In this document: positions 12,396 to 21,544 of the stretch, piece after piece
Layout of the letters: each line of letters starts with the position of its first letter
How positions within the stretch are numbered: the stretch's first letter is position 1
From: QHCF01 sp003244275
GTDB lineage: Bacteria; Actinomycetota; Acidimicrobiia; Acidimicrobiales; QHCF01
Assembly (NCBI GenBank): GCA_036806345.1
Contig: DAIROT010000001.1
Location: 1 to 64,000, forward strand
DNA: 64,000 nt
Direction: 5' to 3'
The notes under the pieces: model-generated
Database searches by the model: none
What the model was told of the DNA's origin: nothing
What the model saw: only the letters and a program-made list of their open reading frames with translations
Position numbers and translations under genes: made by a program

Positions 12396-14492
12396 ATGGC
12401 CGGCGTCACCACCATCCGAGAATTCCCCCTGGCTCGCACCCGCAACATCGGGATCATGGCCCACATCGACGCCGGGAAGACCACCACCACCGAACGGATC
12501 CTCTACTACACGGGCAAGAACTACAAGATCGGCGAGGTCCACGAAGGCGCCGCCACCATGGACTGGATGATCCAGGAGCAGGAGCGGGGCATCACGATCA
12601 CCTCCGCCGCTACCACCTGCAAGTGGAAGGACAACTGGATCAACATCATCGACACGCCCGGCCACGTCGACTTCACTGTGGAGGTGGAGCGCTCCCTGCG
12701 GGTGCTCGACGGTGCGGTGGCCGTCTTCGACGCGGTGGCGGGAGTGGAGCCCCAGACCGAGACGGTGTGGCGCCAGGCCAACAAGTACCTGGTGCCGAGG
12801 ATCTGCTTCATCAACAAGATGGATCGCATTGGCGCCGATTTCGGTGCGGCGGTGGCCATGATCCGTGATCGCCTGGATGCCCGGCCGGCGGTGGTGCAGC
12901 TGCCCATCGGATCCGAGGGAGGCTTTCGGGGCTGTGTCGACCTCATCGGGCTCAAGGCCCTGGTGTGGGAGGAGGGCATGGGCGAGCAGTGGACGGTCGG
13001 CGACGTGCCGGCTGACCTGCGCCAGGCGGCCGAGGTGGGCCGTCAGGACCTGATCGACCTGGTGTCGGAGTTCGATGACACGGTGATGGAGAAGTATGTG
13101 TCCGACCAGGAGGTAACCGTCGAGGACCTGCGCAGGGCGCTGCGACGGGGGACCATCGACAACCTGGTGGTGCCGGTGCTGTGCGGCTCGGCCATCAAGA
13201 ACAAAGGGGTCCAGCCCATGCTGGACGCGGTGGTCGATTTCCTGCCCAGTCCCCTGGACATCCCCCCCACCAAGGGCATGGACATCAAGGGGATCGAGGA
13301 GCTGGAGCGGACGGCGGACGACCTGGCACCCTTCTCGGCTCTGGCCTTCAAGATCATGACCGATTCCTATGTGGGCAAGCTGACCTACTTTCGTGTCTAC
13401 AGCGGCAGCATCGAGAAGGGCGCCGCCGTCCTCAACTCGACCAAGGATCGCAAGGAGCGGATCGGGCGCATCCTCCAGATGCACGCCAACCACCGGGAGG
13501 ACAAGGAGGCGGTCTTTGCCGGTGACATCGTGGCCGCCGTCGGCCTCAAGACGACCAGCACGGGAGACACCCTGTGCGATCCCAACGCGTCGATCGTGCT
13601 CGAGTCGGTGGAGTTCCCCGAGCCGGTGATCCACGTGGCTGTCGAGCCCAAGACCAAGGCCGACCAGGACAAGCTGGGTAGGGCGCTGTATGCCCTGTCC
13701 GAGGAGGACCCCACCTTCCAGGTCCATACCGACGACGAGACGGGCCAGACGGTGATCTCGGGAATGGGTGAGCTGCACCTCGAGGTGCTGGTCGATCGGA
13801 TGCTGCGGGAATTCAGGGTGGACGCCAACGTGGGCAAGCCCCAGGTGGCCTACCGGGAGACCATCAAGAAGGCCGTAGAGAAGGTCGAGACCCGCTACGT
13901 GCGCCAGACCGGTGGCCGAGGACAGTACGGCCACGTGGTCATCAACCTGGAGCCGACCGGCCCCGGTGGGGGATACGAGTTCGTGGACAAGATCGCCGGT
14001 GGGGTCATTCCCAAGGAGTACATTCCCTCGGTCGACGCCGGCATCCAAGAGGCGCTGACCGCCGGCGTGCTGGCTGGCTATCCCACCGTCGACGTCCGAG
14101 TCACCCTGGTCCACGGCTCCTATCACGACGTCGACTCCTCGGAGATGGCCTTCAAGATCGCCGGGTCGATGGCCGTCAAGACAGCGGCCAAGCGGGCCCA
14201 GCCCGTCCTGCTGGAGCCGATCATGGCGGTGGAGGTGGTGACCCCGGAGGACTACGTGGGCGAGGTCATCGGTGACCTGTCATCCCGGCGGGGCAAGGTG
14301 GAGGGCATGGAGCAGCGAGGAAGCAGCCACGTGGTGCGCTGCCATGTCCCGCTGTCCGACATGTTCGGCTACGCTACTGACCTGCGGTCACGCACTCAGG
14401 GGCGTGCCACGTTCAGCATGCAGTTCCATTCTTATCAGGACGTCCCTGAGTCCATCGCCCGGGAGATCGTGGCCCGGGTGCACGGGCAGTAG
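12396..14492 (+). CDS. fusA: elongation factor G
   Basis: EF-G is the GTPase that drives ribosomal translocation. The protein is 698 aa. The G domain shows AHIDAGKTTTTERIL (P-loop), QEQERGITITSAATTC (switch II region start), DTPGHVDF and NKMD. Domain IV carries GGRGQYGHVVI, and domain V contains the segment RRGKVEGMEQRG. All of this is as expected for a canonical EF-G. The TAG stop falls at the start of a 15-bp tandem repeat. Confidence 0.98.
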   Translation: MAGVTTIREFPLARTRNIGIMAHIDAGKTTTTERILYYTGKNYKIGEVHEGAATMDWMIQEQERGITITSAATTCKWKDNWINIIDTPGHVDFTVEVERSLRVLDGAVAVFDAVAGVEPQTETVWRQANKYLVPRICFINKMDRIGADFGAAVAMIRDRLDARPAVVQLPIGSEGGFRGCVDLIGLKALVWEEGMGEQWTVGDVPADLRQAAEVGRQDLIDLVSEFDDTVMEKYVSDQEVTVEDLRRALRRGTIDNLVVPVLCGSAIKNKGVQPMLDAVVDFLPSPLDIPPTKGMDIKGIEELERTADDLAPFSALAFKIMTDSYVGKLTYFRVYSGSIEKGAAVLNSTKDRKERIGRILQMHANHREDKEAVFAGDIVAAVGLKTTSTGDTLCDPNASIVLESVEFPEPVIHVAVEPKTKADQDKLGRALYALSEEDPTFQVHTDDETGQTVISGMGELHLEVLVDRMLREFRVDANVGKPQVAYRETIKKAVEKVETRYVRQTGGRGQYGHVVINLEPTGPGGGYEFVDKIAGGVIPKEYIPSVDAGIQEALTAGVLAGYPTVDVRVTLVHGSYHDVDSSEMAFKIAGSMAVKTAAKRAQPVLLEPIMAVEVVTPEDYVGEVIGDLSSRRGKVEGMEQRGSSHVVRCHVPLSDMFGYATDLRSRTQGRATFSMQFHSYQDVPESIAREIVARVHGQ

Positions 14493-14532
14493 CGGCGCAG
14501 CCGGTAGCGGCGCAGCCGGTAGCGGCGCAGCC
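14491..14532 (+). repeat. 15-bp tandem repeat at the fusA stop
   Basis: AGCGGCGCAGCCGGT occurs at 14491-14505 and 14506-14520, followed by 12 matching bases at 14521-14532. The array starts inside the fusA TAG codon (14490-14492) and each unit boundary regenerates a TAG. It fills about half of the fusA-tuf gap. Confidence 0.95.
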
Positions 14533-14584
14533 AGCAACACCTTTTCAGGTATCAAACCAAGACGAGACGGAGCATTCCCCAGCC

Positions 14585-15778
14585 ATGGCCAAGAAGAAAT
14601 TCGAGCGGACCAAGCCGCACATCAACGTCGGGACAATGGGCCACATTGACCACGGCAAGACAACGCTCACCGCGGCCATCACCAAGGTCCTGGCCGAGGG
14701 CAATCCCAACGTGTCCTACACGCCGTTCGACAAGATCGACAATGCGCCCGAGGAGAAGGCGAGGGGCATCACCATTGCCATCGCCCACGTCGAGTACGAG
14801 ACCGAGAATCGCCACTACGCCCATGTCGACATGCCCGGCCACGCCGACTACATCAAGAACATGATCACCGGCGCGGCGCAGGTGGACGGGGCGATTCTGG
14901 TGGTCTCCGCCATCGACGGACCCATGCCCCAGACCCGCGAGCATGTGCTGCTGGCTCGCCAGGTGGGCGTGCCCTACATAGTTGTGGCCCTCAACAAGGC
15001 GGACATGATCAGCGCCGAGGACGAGGAGCTGCTGGATCTGGTGGAGCTGGAGGTGCGAGAGCTGCTCTCGGCTCAGGAGTTCCCCGGCGACGATGCGCCG
15101 GTGGTTAGGGTCAGCGCCCTCAAGTCCCTCCAGGGGGATGCCGAGTGGACGACCAAGCTTCTGGAGCTGATGGAGGCGGTGGACACCTCCATCCCCGAGC
15201 CGGTGCGAGAGATCGACAAGCCCTTCCTCATGTCCATCGAGGACGTGATGACTATCCCTGGACGGGGCACGGTGGTCACCGGACGGATCGAACAGGGCAA
15301 GATCAAGGTGGGCGACAATGTAGAGATCGTCGGCCTGCGCAACACCCAGTCCACCGTGTGCACCGGTGTGGAGATGTTCCACAAGTCCCTGGACGACGGT
15401 CGGGCCGGGGACAACATCGGAGCCCTGCTCCGGGGTATTCGCAAGACCGACGTCGAGCGCGGCCAGGTCCTGTGCAAGCCGGGCTCCATCACTCCCCACA
15501 CCAATTTCGAGGCCAACGTCTACGTGCTCAAGAAGGAGGAGGGGGGCCGGCACAAGCCGTTCTTCAACAACTACCGACCCCAGTTCTACTTCCGGACCAC
15601 CGACGTGACTGGATCCATCGCCCTGCCCGAGGGCACCGAGATGGTCATGCCTGGGGACAACACCGCGCTCACCATCGAGCTGGGCAAGCCCATCGCCATG
15701 GACGAGGGTCTTCGCTTCGCCATCCGTGAGGGCGGCCGCACGGTCGGGGCCGGCCGAGTCACCAAGATCCTCAAGTAG
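14585..15778 (+). CDS. tuf: elongation factor Tu
   Basis: EF-Tu carries aminoacyl-tRNA to the ribosome. The protein is 397 aa with GHIDHGKTTLTAA (P-loop), ARGITIAIAHVEY (switch I), and the C-terminal barrels including GDNIGALLRGI and HTNFEANVYVL. The catalytic His is H86. The DCPGH motif reads DMPGH here (Met83 in place of the usual Cys), and NKxD reads NKAD. Both are compatible with function. ACGGAG precedes the ATG. It is the only tuf in the window. Confidence 0.98.
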   Translation: MAKKKFERTKPHINVGTMGHIDHGKTTLTAAITKVLAEGNPNVSYTPFDKIDNAPEEKARGITIAIAHVEYETENRHYAHVDMPGHADYIKNMITGAAQVDGAILVVSAIDGPMPQTREHVLLARQVGVPYIVVALNKADMISAEDEELLDLVELEVRELLSAQEFPGDDAPVVRVSALKSLQGDAEWTTKLLELMEAVDTSIPEPVREIDKPFLMSIEDVMTIPGRGTVVTGRIEQGKIKVGDNVEIVGLRNTQSTVCTGVEMFHKSLDDGRAGDNIGALLRGIRKTDVERGQVLCKPGSITPHTNFEANVYVLKKEEGGRHKPFFNNYRPQFYFRTTDVTGSIALPEGTEMVMPGDNTALTIELGKPIAMDEGLRFAIREGGRTVGAGRVTKILK

Positions 15779-15791
15779 GGCGGCGACTACC

Positions 15792-16118
15792 ATGGCCGAC
15801 AGCCCCCGCCAGAAGATCCGCATACGGCTCAAGGCCTACGACCACGAGGTCATCGACCAGTCGACCAAGAAGATCGTGGAGACGGTGCTGCGGACCCAGG
15901 CCAAGATCCGAGGCCCGGTCCCTCTGCCCACCGAGAAGCACCGCTACACGGTCATCCGCTCGCCCCACAAGTACAAGGACAGCCGCGAGCACTTCGAGAT
16001 GCGCATCCACAAGCGCCTGCTGGACATCGTGGAGCACACCCCCAAGACGGTCGACTCCCTCCAGCGCCTGGAGCTGCCGGCCGGGGTGGACGTGGAGATC
16101 AAGATCCAGACTGCCTAG
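15792..16118 (+). CDS. rpsJ: 30S ribosomal protein S10
   Basis: S10 is a 30S head protein and, as NusE, a partner of NusB and NusG in antitermination. The chosen ATG at 15792 gives 108 aa starting MADSPRQKIRIRLKAYDHEV. Signature residues include PLPTEKHRYTVIRSPHKYKD and the C-terminal segment LPAGVDVEIKIQ. It follows tuf by 13 bp. In most bacteria rpsJ is followed by rplC and the rest of the S10 operon; here the next gene is glnE on the opposite strand, so the S10 operon is broken after its first gene. Confidence 0.97.
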   Translation: MADSPRQKIRIRLKAYDHEVIDQSTKKIVETVLRTQAKIRGPVPLPTEKHRYTVIRSPHKYKDSREHFEMRIHKRLLDIVEHTPKTVDSLQRLELPAGVDVEIKIQTA

Positions 16119-16146
16119 CCTGGGCTCAACCCGGCTCGGCCAGGAG

Positions 16147-18993
16147 CTAGGGCGCCGTTCCCCGGTCCAAGTGGTTGGCTCCGATGCCGTAGAAGAGGCG
16201 TTCGGTCACCGCCCTGGCCCTTCGGGTGACCCGCCGATACTGGTCCCGCAGGGCCGAGGCGGTGAGATCCAGGCTGGCTGACAGTCGGCCCAGCTCGTCG
16301 GCTCGGGTCGGCAGGGAGTTGGTGGGGGTACCGCGGACCAGGCACAGGCGATTGCGGACGTGGCTCAACCAGAGGTGGGACTGGTTCAGGGCTTCGGCGT
16401 CAGTGGCCGCCAGGATGCCCGAGGCGGCCAGCGCCCTGATGGCGTCGAGGGTGGCTGGTGAGCGCACTCCGTGGCGCAGTTGGAGGAGCTGGGTGGTCCA
16501 CTCGACGTCGGCCAGCGAGCCCGGGCCCAGCTTGAGGTGGAATTGAGGATCCTCCCCAGGGGGAATGCGCTCGCGCTCGACCCGTGCCTTTATTCGCCGT
16601 ATCTCTCGCTGGCTCTCCTCGCCGAGCGGGCTGGACCAGACGAAGTCGTCCACCACGGACATGAAGCGCCGGCCGAGTGCCTGGTCGCCAGCCGCCACCC
16701 TGGCCCGGACCAGGGCTTGGCGCTCCCAGGTCATGGCCCAACGGGAGAAGTAGGTGCGGTAGCCCTCGAGGCTGCGGGCCAACGGCCCTTGCCTTCCCTC
16801 CGGCCGCAGGCCGGCATCCAGGGTAAAGATGCGCTCGGCCGGGGTGGTGCCGTTGACCACGCGGATGAGGGCGGAGGCAAGTCTTTCGGCTTCTGGAGTC
16901 TGAGCCTCAGGGCCGTGTGCTTGTGGCGAGTCGATCCTCGGGGCGCCGACCCCAGGTCCGTCGAAGACCACCAGGATGTCGAGGTCGCTGGCGTAGGAGA
17001 GCTCCGCCCCGCCGAAGCTGCCCATGGCCACAACGGTGAGGGGGATGGCTGGCTCCAGGCTGGCCAGAGCCGCCTCCAGGGTGGCTTCGGCCAGGTCGGT
17101 GAGGCCAGCCCCCACCTCGGCCGGGTCATCTGCGGGGCCGAGCACGTCCCGGGCGGCGATGGCAAAGCGCTCCCGCTGCTGAAACCGGAACAAGCCGGCT
17201 GGCCGAGTAGCTGGTGTGACCGCCCGGTCGGTGGCCATGGCTGTATCCACCAGCTCTGCCCGGGCTCGGCGGGGTGGGAGCTGAGGATGTCCCAAGGCCC
17301 CCAGGAGATCGGGGTTGCGCTCGATGGGTACCAACAGGAGGCGGCTGGTGCCGACCAGCTGGCACAGGCGACGGGCCGCCTGGGGGGAGTCGCGGAAGGT
17401 CTCGATCATGCGGTCCCTCAGGTGGGCTCTGGAGGCCAAGGTACGCAGGGCCAGGAGGCCCAGGTCAGGGTCGGGGGTCTCGGACAGCCATCCGAGGAGG
17501 AGCGGGAGCATCTGGGTCATGAGGCGGGAGGATCGGGTGAGCCCCCGGGTCAGCTCACCCACCGCGGCCCGGGCCCGAGCGGCGTCAGTGAACCCAAAGG
17601 CGGTCAGGCGGTCGATCGCCGCGTCCGCTCCCATGACCTGGTTTGCCGGACCGGCCGCGGGGGCGGCGCCGGCCGCCGGGGCGGTAAAGGCCTCCAGGAG
17701 GGGGCGGAAGAACAGCCTCTCGTGGATCGAGCGCACAGTGGCTTGGTGGCGGCTCAGGTCGGCATCGAAGCGGGACAGGGCGGAGCTGGTTCCGGTTGAG
17801 TCGTCGCGGTAGCCCAGCACCCGGGCCAGCAGGGTGCGGGCACCAGGTTCGTTCGGCACGGTGTGGACCTGGGCCTCCTCCACCAGTTGGAGGCGGTGTT
17901 CGACCAGGCGCAGGAACCGGTAGGCATCCGAGAGGTCGCCCGCGTCGGCGGGGCGGACGTAGCCGGCCTGAGCCAGCTCAGACAGGGCCGGCAGCGTTGC
18001 CGGGATGCGAAGGGCCGGATCGGCCCGCCCGTGGACCAGCTGGAGCAGTTGAACGGCGAACTCGACGTCTCGTATGCCGCCTCTGCCCCGCTTGATCTCC
18101 CGCTGGGTCAGGCCCCGGCTGGCCAGGTCCCGCTCAGCTCGATCCTTCATGGCCCGAAGCTGGCGCAGATCTTCGGCCCCGAACGGTCTCCCCCACACCC
18201 AGGCCGTAGCCGCCCCTTCGAAGGCGTCGCCCATCTCGTGATCGCCTGCCGCCCTCCTGGCCTTGAGCAGGGCCTGGGCTTCCCAGGGCTGGGCCCACCG
18301 GTCCCAATAGGCCCGATATGACGAGACCGATCGAGCCAGTTGCCCGTCCCGACCCTCGGGTCGCAGCCCGGCGTCCACTCGCCAGCAGCCGCGAGCCACC
18401 GCCATCACCTGGCGAGCCAGGGCTTCGGGATCGCCGCCCGAGCCCCCACCCCCCCTGACCTGGCCCCCCTTGACCTCGGGAGCGACGAAGAGGACGTCGA
18501 TGTCGCTGGCGTAGTTGAGCTCTTGGCCTCCGAGCTTGCCCATGGCGATCACCGCCAGGGCCACGGTCTCGGTACCGCCTTGGGAGAGGACCACCGCCCC
18601 GGACAAGACGTCGTCAGCCAGGACGGACAGGGCTCGCCCAACGTCCTCGAGAGCGTCGAGGCCCATCAGGTCACGGGCCGCGATACGGGCCAGCTCGAGG
18701 TGCTTCCACCCCGAGAGGGCCTCTGGGCTCGACCAGTCGGGCGAGGGACGTCGGTTGAGGTCGGCGAGCACGTCGATGGTTCGATGATCGGTCCGGCACA
18801 GACGGGTCAGGGACCGGCTGGCGCTCAGCACCGCCACCAGGGCCATGGCCAGGCCGGGATCGTTCTCCAGGCGATCCAGCAGCCCAGGTTGGTCTCCAGA
18901 CAGCTGCGCCAGAGCCAGCCCTACCAAGCGAGGCGCGCTCGATGTCTCGACCAGCTCGGCCAGACCGTCCGGCAGCGTGGTCCTCATGGTCAC
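16147..18993 (-). CDS. glnE: bifunctional glutamine synthetase adenylyltransferase/deadenylylase
   Basis: GlnE adds or removes AMP on glutamine synthetase according to nitrogen status. The 948-aa protein shows the family's two nucleotidyltransferase domains. The N-terminal domain has AMGKLGGQELNYASDIDVLF, and the C-terminal domain has MGSFGGAELSYASDLDILVV; both carry the two metal-binding Asp residues. Helical PII-uridylyl-transferase linker regions follow each. The start is GTG at 18993 or ATG at 18987. It faces rpsJ tail to tail and diverges from nadE with 87 bp between starts. No glnA or glnB lies in the window. Confidence 0.95.
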   Translation of the reverse strand: MTMRTTLPDGLAELVETSSAPRLVGLALAQLSGDQPGLLDRLENDPGLAMALVAVLSASRSLTRLCRTDHRTIDVLADLNRRPSPDWSSPEALSGWKHLELARIAARDLMGLDALEDVGRALSVLADDVLSGAVVLSQGGTETVALAVIAMGKLGGQELNYASDIDVLFVAPEVKGGQVRGGGGSGGDPEALARQVMAVARGCWRVDAGLRPEGRDGQLARSVSSYRAYWDRWAQPWEAQALLKARRAAGDHEMGDAFEGAATAWVWGRPFGAEDLRQLRAMKDRAERDLASRGLTQREIKRGRGGIRDVEFAVQLLQLVHGRADPALRIPATLPALSELAQAGYVRPADAGDLSDAYRFLRLVEHRLQLVEEAQVHTVPNEPGARTLLARVLGYRDDSTGTSSALSRFDADLSRHQATVRSIHERLFFRPLLEAFTAPAAGAAPAAGPANQVMGADAAIDRLTAFGFTDAARARAAVGELTRGLTRSSRLMTQMLPLLLGWLSETPDPDLGLLALRTLASRAHLRDRMIETFRDSPQAARRLCQLVGTSRLLLVPIERNPDLLGALGHPQLPPRRARAELVDTAMATDRAVTPATRPAGLFRFQQRERFAIAARDVLGPADDPAEVGAGLTDLAEATLEAALASLEPAIPLTVVAMGSFGGAELSYASDLDILVVFDGPGVGAPRIDSPQAHGPEAQTPEAERLASALIRVVNGTTPAERIFTLDAGLRPEGRQGPLARSLEGYRTYFSRWAMTWERQALVRARVAAGDQALGRRFMSVVDDFVWSSPLGEESQREIRRIKARVERERIPPGEDPQFHLKLGPGSLADVEWTTQLLQLRHGVRSPATLDAIRALAASGILAATDAEALNQSHLWLSHVRNRLCLVRGTPTNSLPTRADELGRLSASLDLTASALRDQYRRVTRRARAVTERLFYGIGANHLDRGTAP

Positions 18994-19080
18994 CTACGCA
19001 GTCTGCCAGCGCCCCGGCCGAGGGCGCTCGCTCGTGGCTCAACCCTGCCGGTCCGGAAACGCAACGGGTACGCTCGAGCG

Positions 19081-20805
19081 GTGGTCGCCCTGCGTGTTGG
19101 CGCTTGTCAGATCAATCCGGTGGTGGGCGATCTCGATGGCAACGTCGGGCGCGTGTTGGCCGCTCTCAGGGAAGCGGACGCGGCCGGCTGCGACCTGGCT
19201 GTCTTCTCCGAGCTGGTGCTTACCGGTTACCCGCCGGAGGACCTGCTCCTCAAGTCAGGATTTGTGTCCGACAACCTGGTGGCCCTGCAGGAAGTGGCTG
19301 CGGCAACCGGTAAGTGCGCGGCGGTTGTCGGCTTTGCCGACCTCGGCCGGGATCTGCACAACGCCGCCGCCATGTGCGCGGCTGGCCAGGTGGCGGGCAT
19401 CTATCACAAGCGCCTGTTGCCCAACTACGGGGTGTTCGATGAGCAGCGCTACTTTGCTCCCGGCCAGGGAGCCCCCACCTTGTTCGTCGTTGGAGGTGTC
19501 CGGGTGGGGCTTTCGGTCTGCGAGGATGCCTGGAGCCCGACCGGCCCGATCGCCGAGCAGGCAGCTGGGGGCGCAGAATTGATGGTCAACCTCAACGCCT
19601 CGCCCTACTGTGCCGGCCGCCGGGCCGAGCGGACCAGAATGCTGGCCACCAGGGCCGCCGACTCGTCGTGCACCCTGGTCTGGGTGAATCAGGTAGGTGG
19701 CCAGGATGAGCTGGTGTTCGACGGGGGCTCGGCCATCTACGACGAGAACGGGGCGACGCTGGCCGCCGCCGGCCAGTTCGACGAGGAGGTGATGGTGGTC
19801 GACGTGGAGGTCCGGCCGGTCTTCCGTAAGCGACTGCTTGACCCACGAGGGCGCCACTCTGCGCCCAGCCTCACCTCGGTGGAGGTGAGCAACTGCCCCC
19901 GGCCCAACCTCGATCGTCGGCGGCCACGACGGGCTGGCAGCATTGACCGGACCGAGGAGGTCTATCGAGCCCTGGTACTCGGGACGCACGACTACGTGAC
20001 CAAGAATGGCTTCTCGGACGTGGTGATCGGCTTGTCGGGTGGCATCGACTCGTCACTGGTGGCGACCGTGGCGGTGGATGCCCTGGGCCCCGACCATGTT
20101 CACGGCGTGGCCATGCCGTCGCGCTTCTCGAGCGAGGGATCGCTCTCAGACGCAACTGCTCTGGCTCGGGGCCTGGGCATCCAGATGGACACCGTTCCCA
20201 TCGAGGCCGCCCACGTGGCCCTGTCCTCAATCCTGGCGTCGGTCCTGGACGGGGAGCCGGATGGACTGACCGAGGAGAACCTCCAGTCCCGTATTCGGGG
20301 ACTGACCCTCATGGCCATCTCCAATGCCAGAGGGTGGATGGTCTTGACGACTGGGAACAAGAGCGAGGTGGCCACCGGGTACTTCACCCTCTACGGCGAC
20401 TCCGTTGGAGGATTCGCCGTCATCAAGGACGTGCCGAAGACCCTTGTCTACCGGTTGTGCAAGGACCGCAATGCCCGGGCGGAGACCGACCTGGTCCCGG
20501 CCTCGGTCCTCTCCAAGGCTCCCTCCGCCGAGTTGCGCCCCGACCAGCGAGACGATCAGTCCCTGCCCGCCTACGAGGCCCTCGATCCGGTCCTGGAGGC
20601 TTATGTGGAGGGGGACCTCACGGCCTCGGAGCTGGTGACAGCCGACGTGGACCCGGCTCTGGTGCACCAGGTAGTGGCCTTGGTCGATACCGCTGAGTAC
20701 AAGCGACGCCAGACCCCGCCTGGCGTGCGAGTCACGCCCAAGGCCTTTGGCAAGGACCGGCGGCTGCCGATAACCAATCGCTACTCCGCCCACCGGCGTG
20801 AGTAG
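19081..20805 (+). CDS. nadE: glutamine-dependent NAD+ synthetase
   Basis: NadE amidates nicotinate adenine dinucleotide to NAD+, using ammonia released from glutamine. The protein is about 574 aa from GTG 19081. An N-terminal CN-hydrolase-type glutaminase domain shows FSELVLTGYPPEDLL (Glu), YHKRLLPNYGVFDEQRYF (Lys) and GVRVGLSVCEDAW (Cys). The C-terminal synthetase domain has the pyrophosphatase loop IGLSGGIDSSLVATVAVDAL. This length matches the common two-domain type and is shorter than the mycobacterial form. No clear ribosome binding site precedes the start. It completes the pathway begun by nadB/nadC at 48-51 kb. Confidence 0.95.
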   Translation: MVALRVGACQINPVVGDLDGNVGRVLAALREADAAGCDLAVFSELVLTGYPPEDLLLKSGFVSDNLVALQEVAAATGKCAAVVGFADLGRDLHNAAAMCAAGQVAGIYHKRLLPNYGVFDEQRYFAPGQGAPTLFVVGGVRVGLSVCEDAWSPTGPIAEQAAGGAELMVNLNASPYCAGRRAERTRMLATRAADSSCTLVWVNQVGGQDELVFDGGSAIYDENGATLAAAGQFDEEVMVVDVEVRPVFRKRLLDPRGRHSAPSLTSVEVSNCPRPNLDRRRPRRAGSIDRTEEVYRALVLGTHDYVTKNGFSDVVIGLSGGIDSSLVATVAVDALGPDHVHGVAMPSRFSSEGSLSDATALARGLGIQMDTVPIEAAHVALSSILASVLDGEPDGLTEENLQSRIRGLTLMAISNARGWMVLTTGNKSEVATGYFTLYGDSVGGFAVIKDVPKTLVYRLCKDRNARAETDLVPASVLSKAPSAELRPDQRDDQSLPAYEALDPVLEAYVEGDLTASELVTADVDPALVHQVVALVDTAEYKRRQTPPGVRVTPKAFGKDRRLPITNRYSAHRRE

Positions 20806-21382
20806 TGCCTTCACGATCGACGAGGCGGCCAGACGAATTGGGACATACCAGTGGGTCGAGATGCGCCTCTTCGAGGTCCTGGGTGGATGGGTCGAGGTCG
20901 TTCCGGAGCTGGAAGCGAAGATGATGCTGGCCCGTCACTGCTACCACCATGCCTGGCATGCGCAGCTTTGGCACAAGGTGCTTCCTCGTCTGCCCGATGA
21001 TGTCGGCGAGCGCCCGAGAGTGGCAGCCAATCAATCCGTGGAGGCGCTGGTTGGGGCTCTGTGTGATCAGCGGCGCCCGGACTCCACAATCGAGAAGCTG
21101 GTCGGCGTGTACCGCGTCCTGTTGCCCAACGCCATCGCCGCCTACCAGGCCCACCTGAGCAGCGCCTCGGAGGTCACCGATGGTCCGACAAATCGCTGCC
21201 TTGGGCTCGCCCTGGCTGACGAGCGGGCAGACATGCGAGAAGGTGAGGCGCTGCTCGAATCGCTGATCGTCACGGAGGCGCGGACGGGGTCGATGACGGA
21301 GACGGCGCCGAGGCGGCGGCAGGCCAGTGATCACCAGCGCATGCTGGAAGCCATCCTGGGGCCCGACGGAGGCGCCGGCTGA
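20798..21382 (+). CDS. uncharacterised helical protein, possibly ferritin-like
   Basis: This 194-aa protein overlaps the end of nadE (GTG at 20798, nadE TAG at 20803), so it is probably co-translated with it. It looks all-helical and soluble. A His/Trp-rich stretch, ARHCYHHAWHAQLWHKVLPR, and conserved-looking acidic helices (ADERADMREGEALLES) would suit a ferritin-like or TENA-like fold, but I do not recognise a named family. Function is unknown. Confidence 0.7.
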   Translation: MSSAFTIDEAARRIGTYQWVEMRLFEVLGGWVEVVPELEAKMMLARHCYHHAWHAQLWHKVLPRLPDDVGERPRVAANQSVEALVGALCDQRRPDSTIEKLVGVYRVLLPNAIAAYQAHLSSASEVTDGPTNRCLGLALADERADMREGEALLESLIVTEARTGSMTETAPRRRQASDHQRMLEAILGPDGGAG

Positions 21383-21544
21383 GCGGGTGGCGGCGGTGGG
21401 CGGACGGTGGCCTTGACCGACCCGGTAAACTCGACAAAGCGGAGGTTGTCCTCATGAGGTTCGGGAGTCTCGGCCGAAGATAAGAGGTGTGGTCGGGTGT
21501 CAGGCCCGAAGCCAGCCGGACGTATACAAAGGATGTAAGCGACC

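Noticed and set aside
18340..19080. N-terminal extension of NadE by about 250 residues
   Set aside because: It is the antisense of glnE. The CN-hydrolase domain begins at the GTG at 19081.
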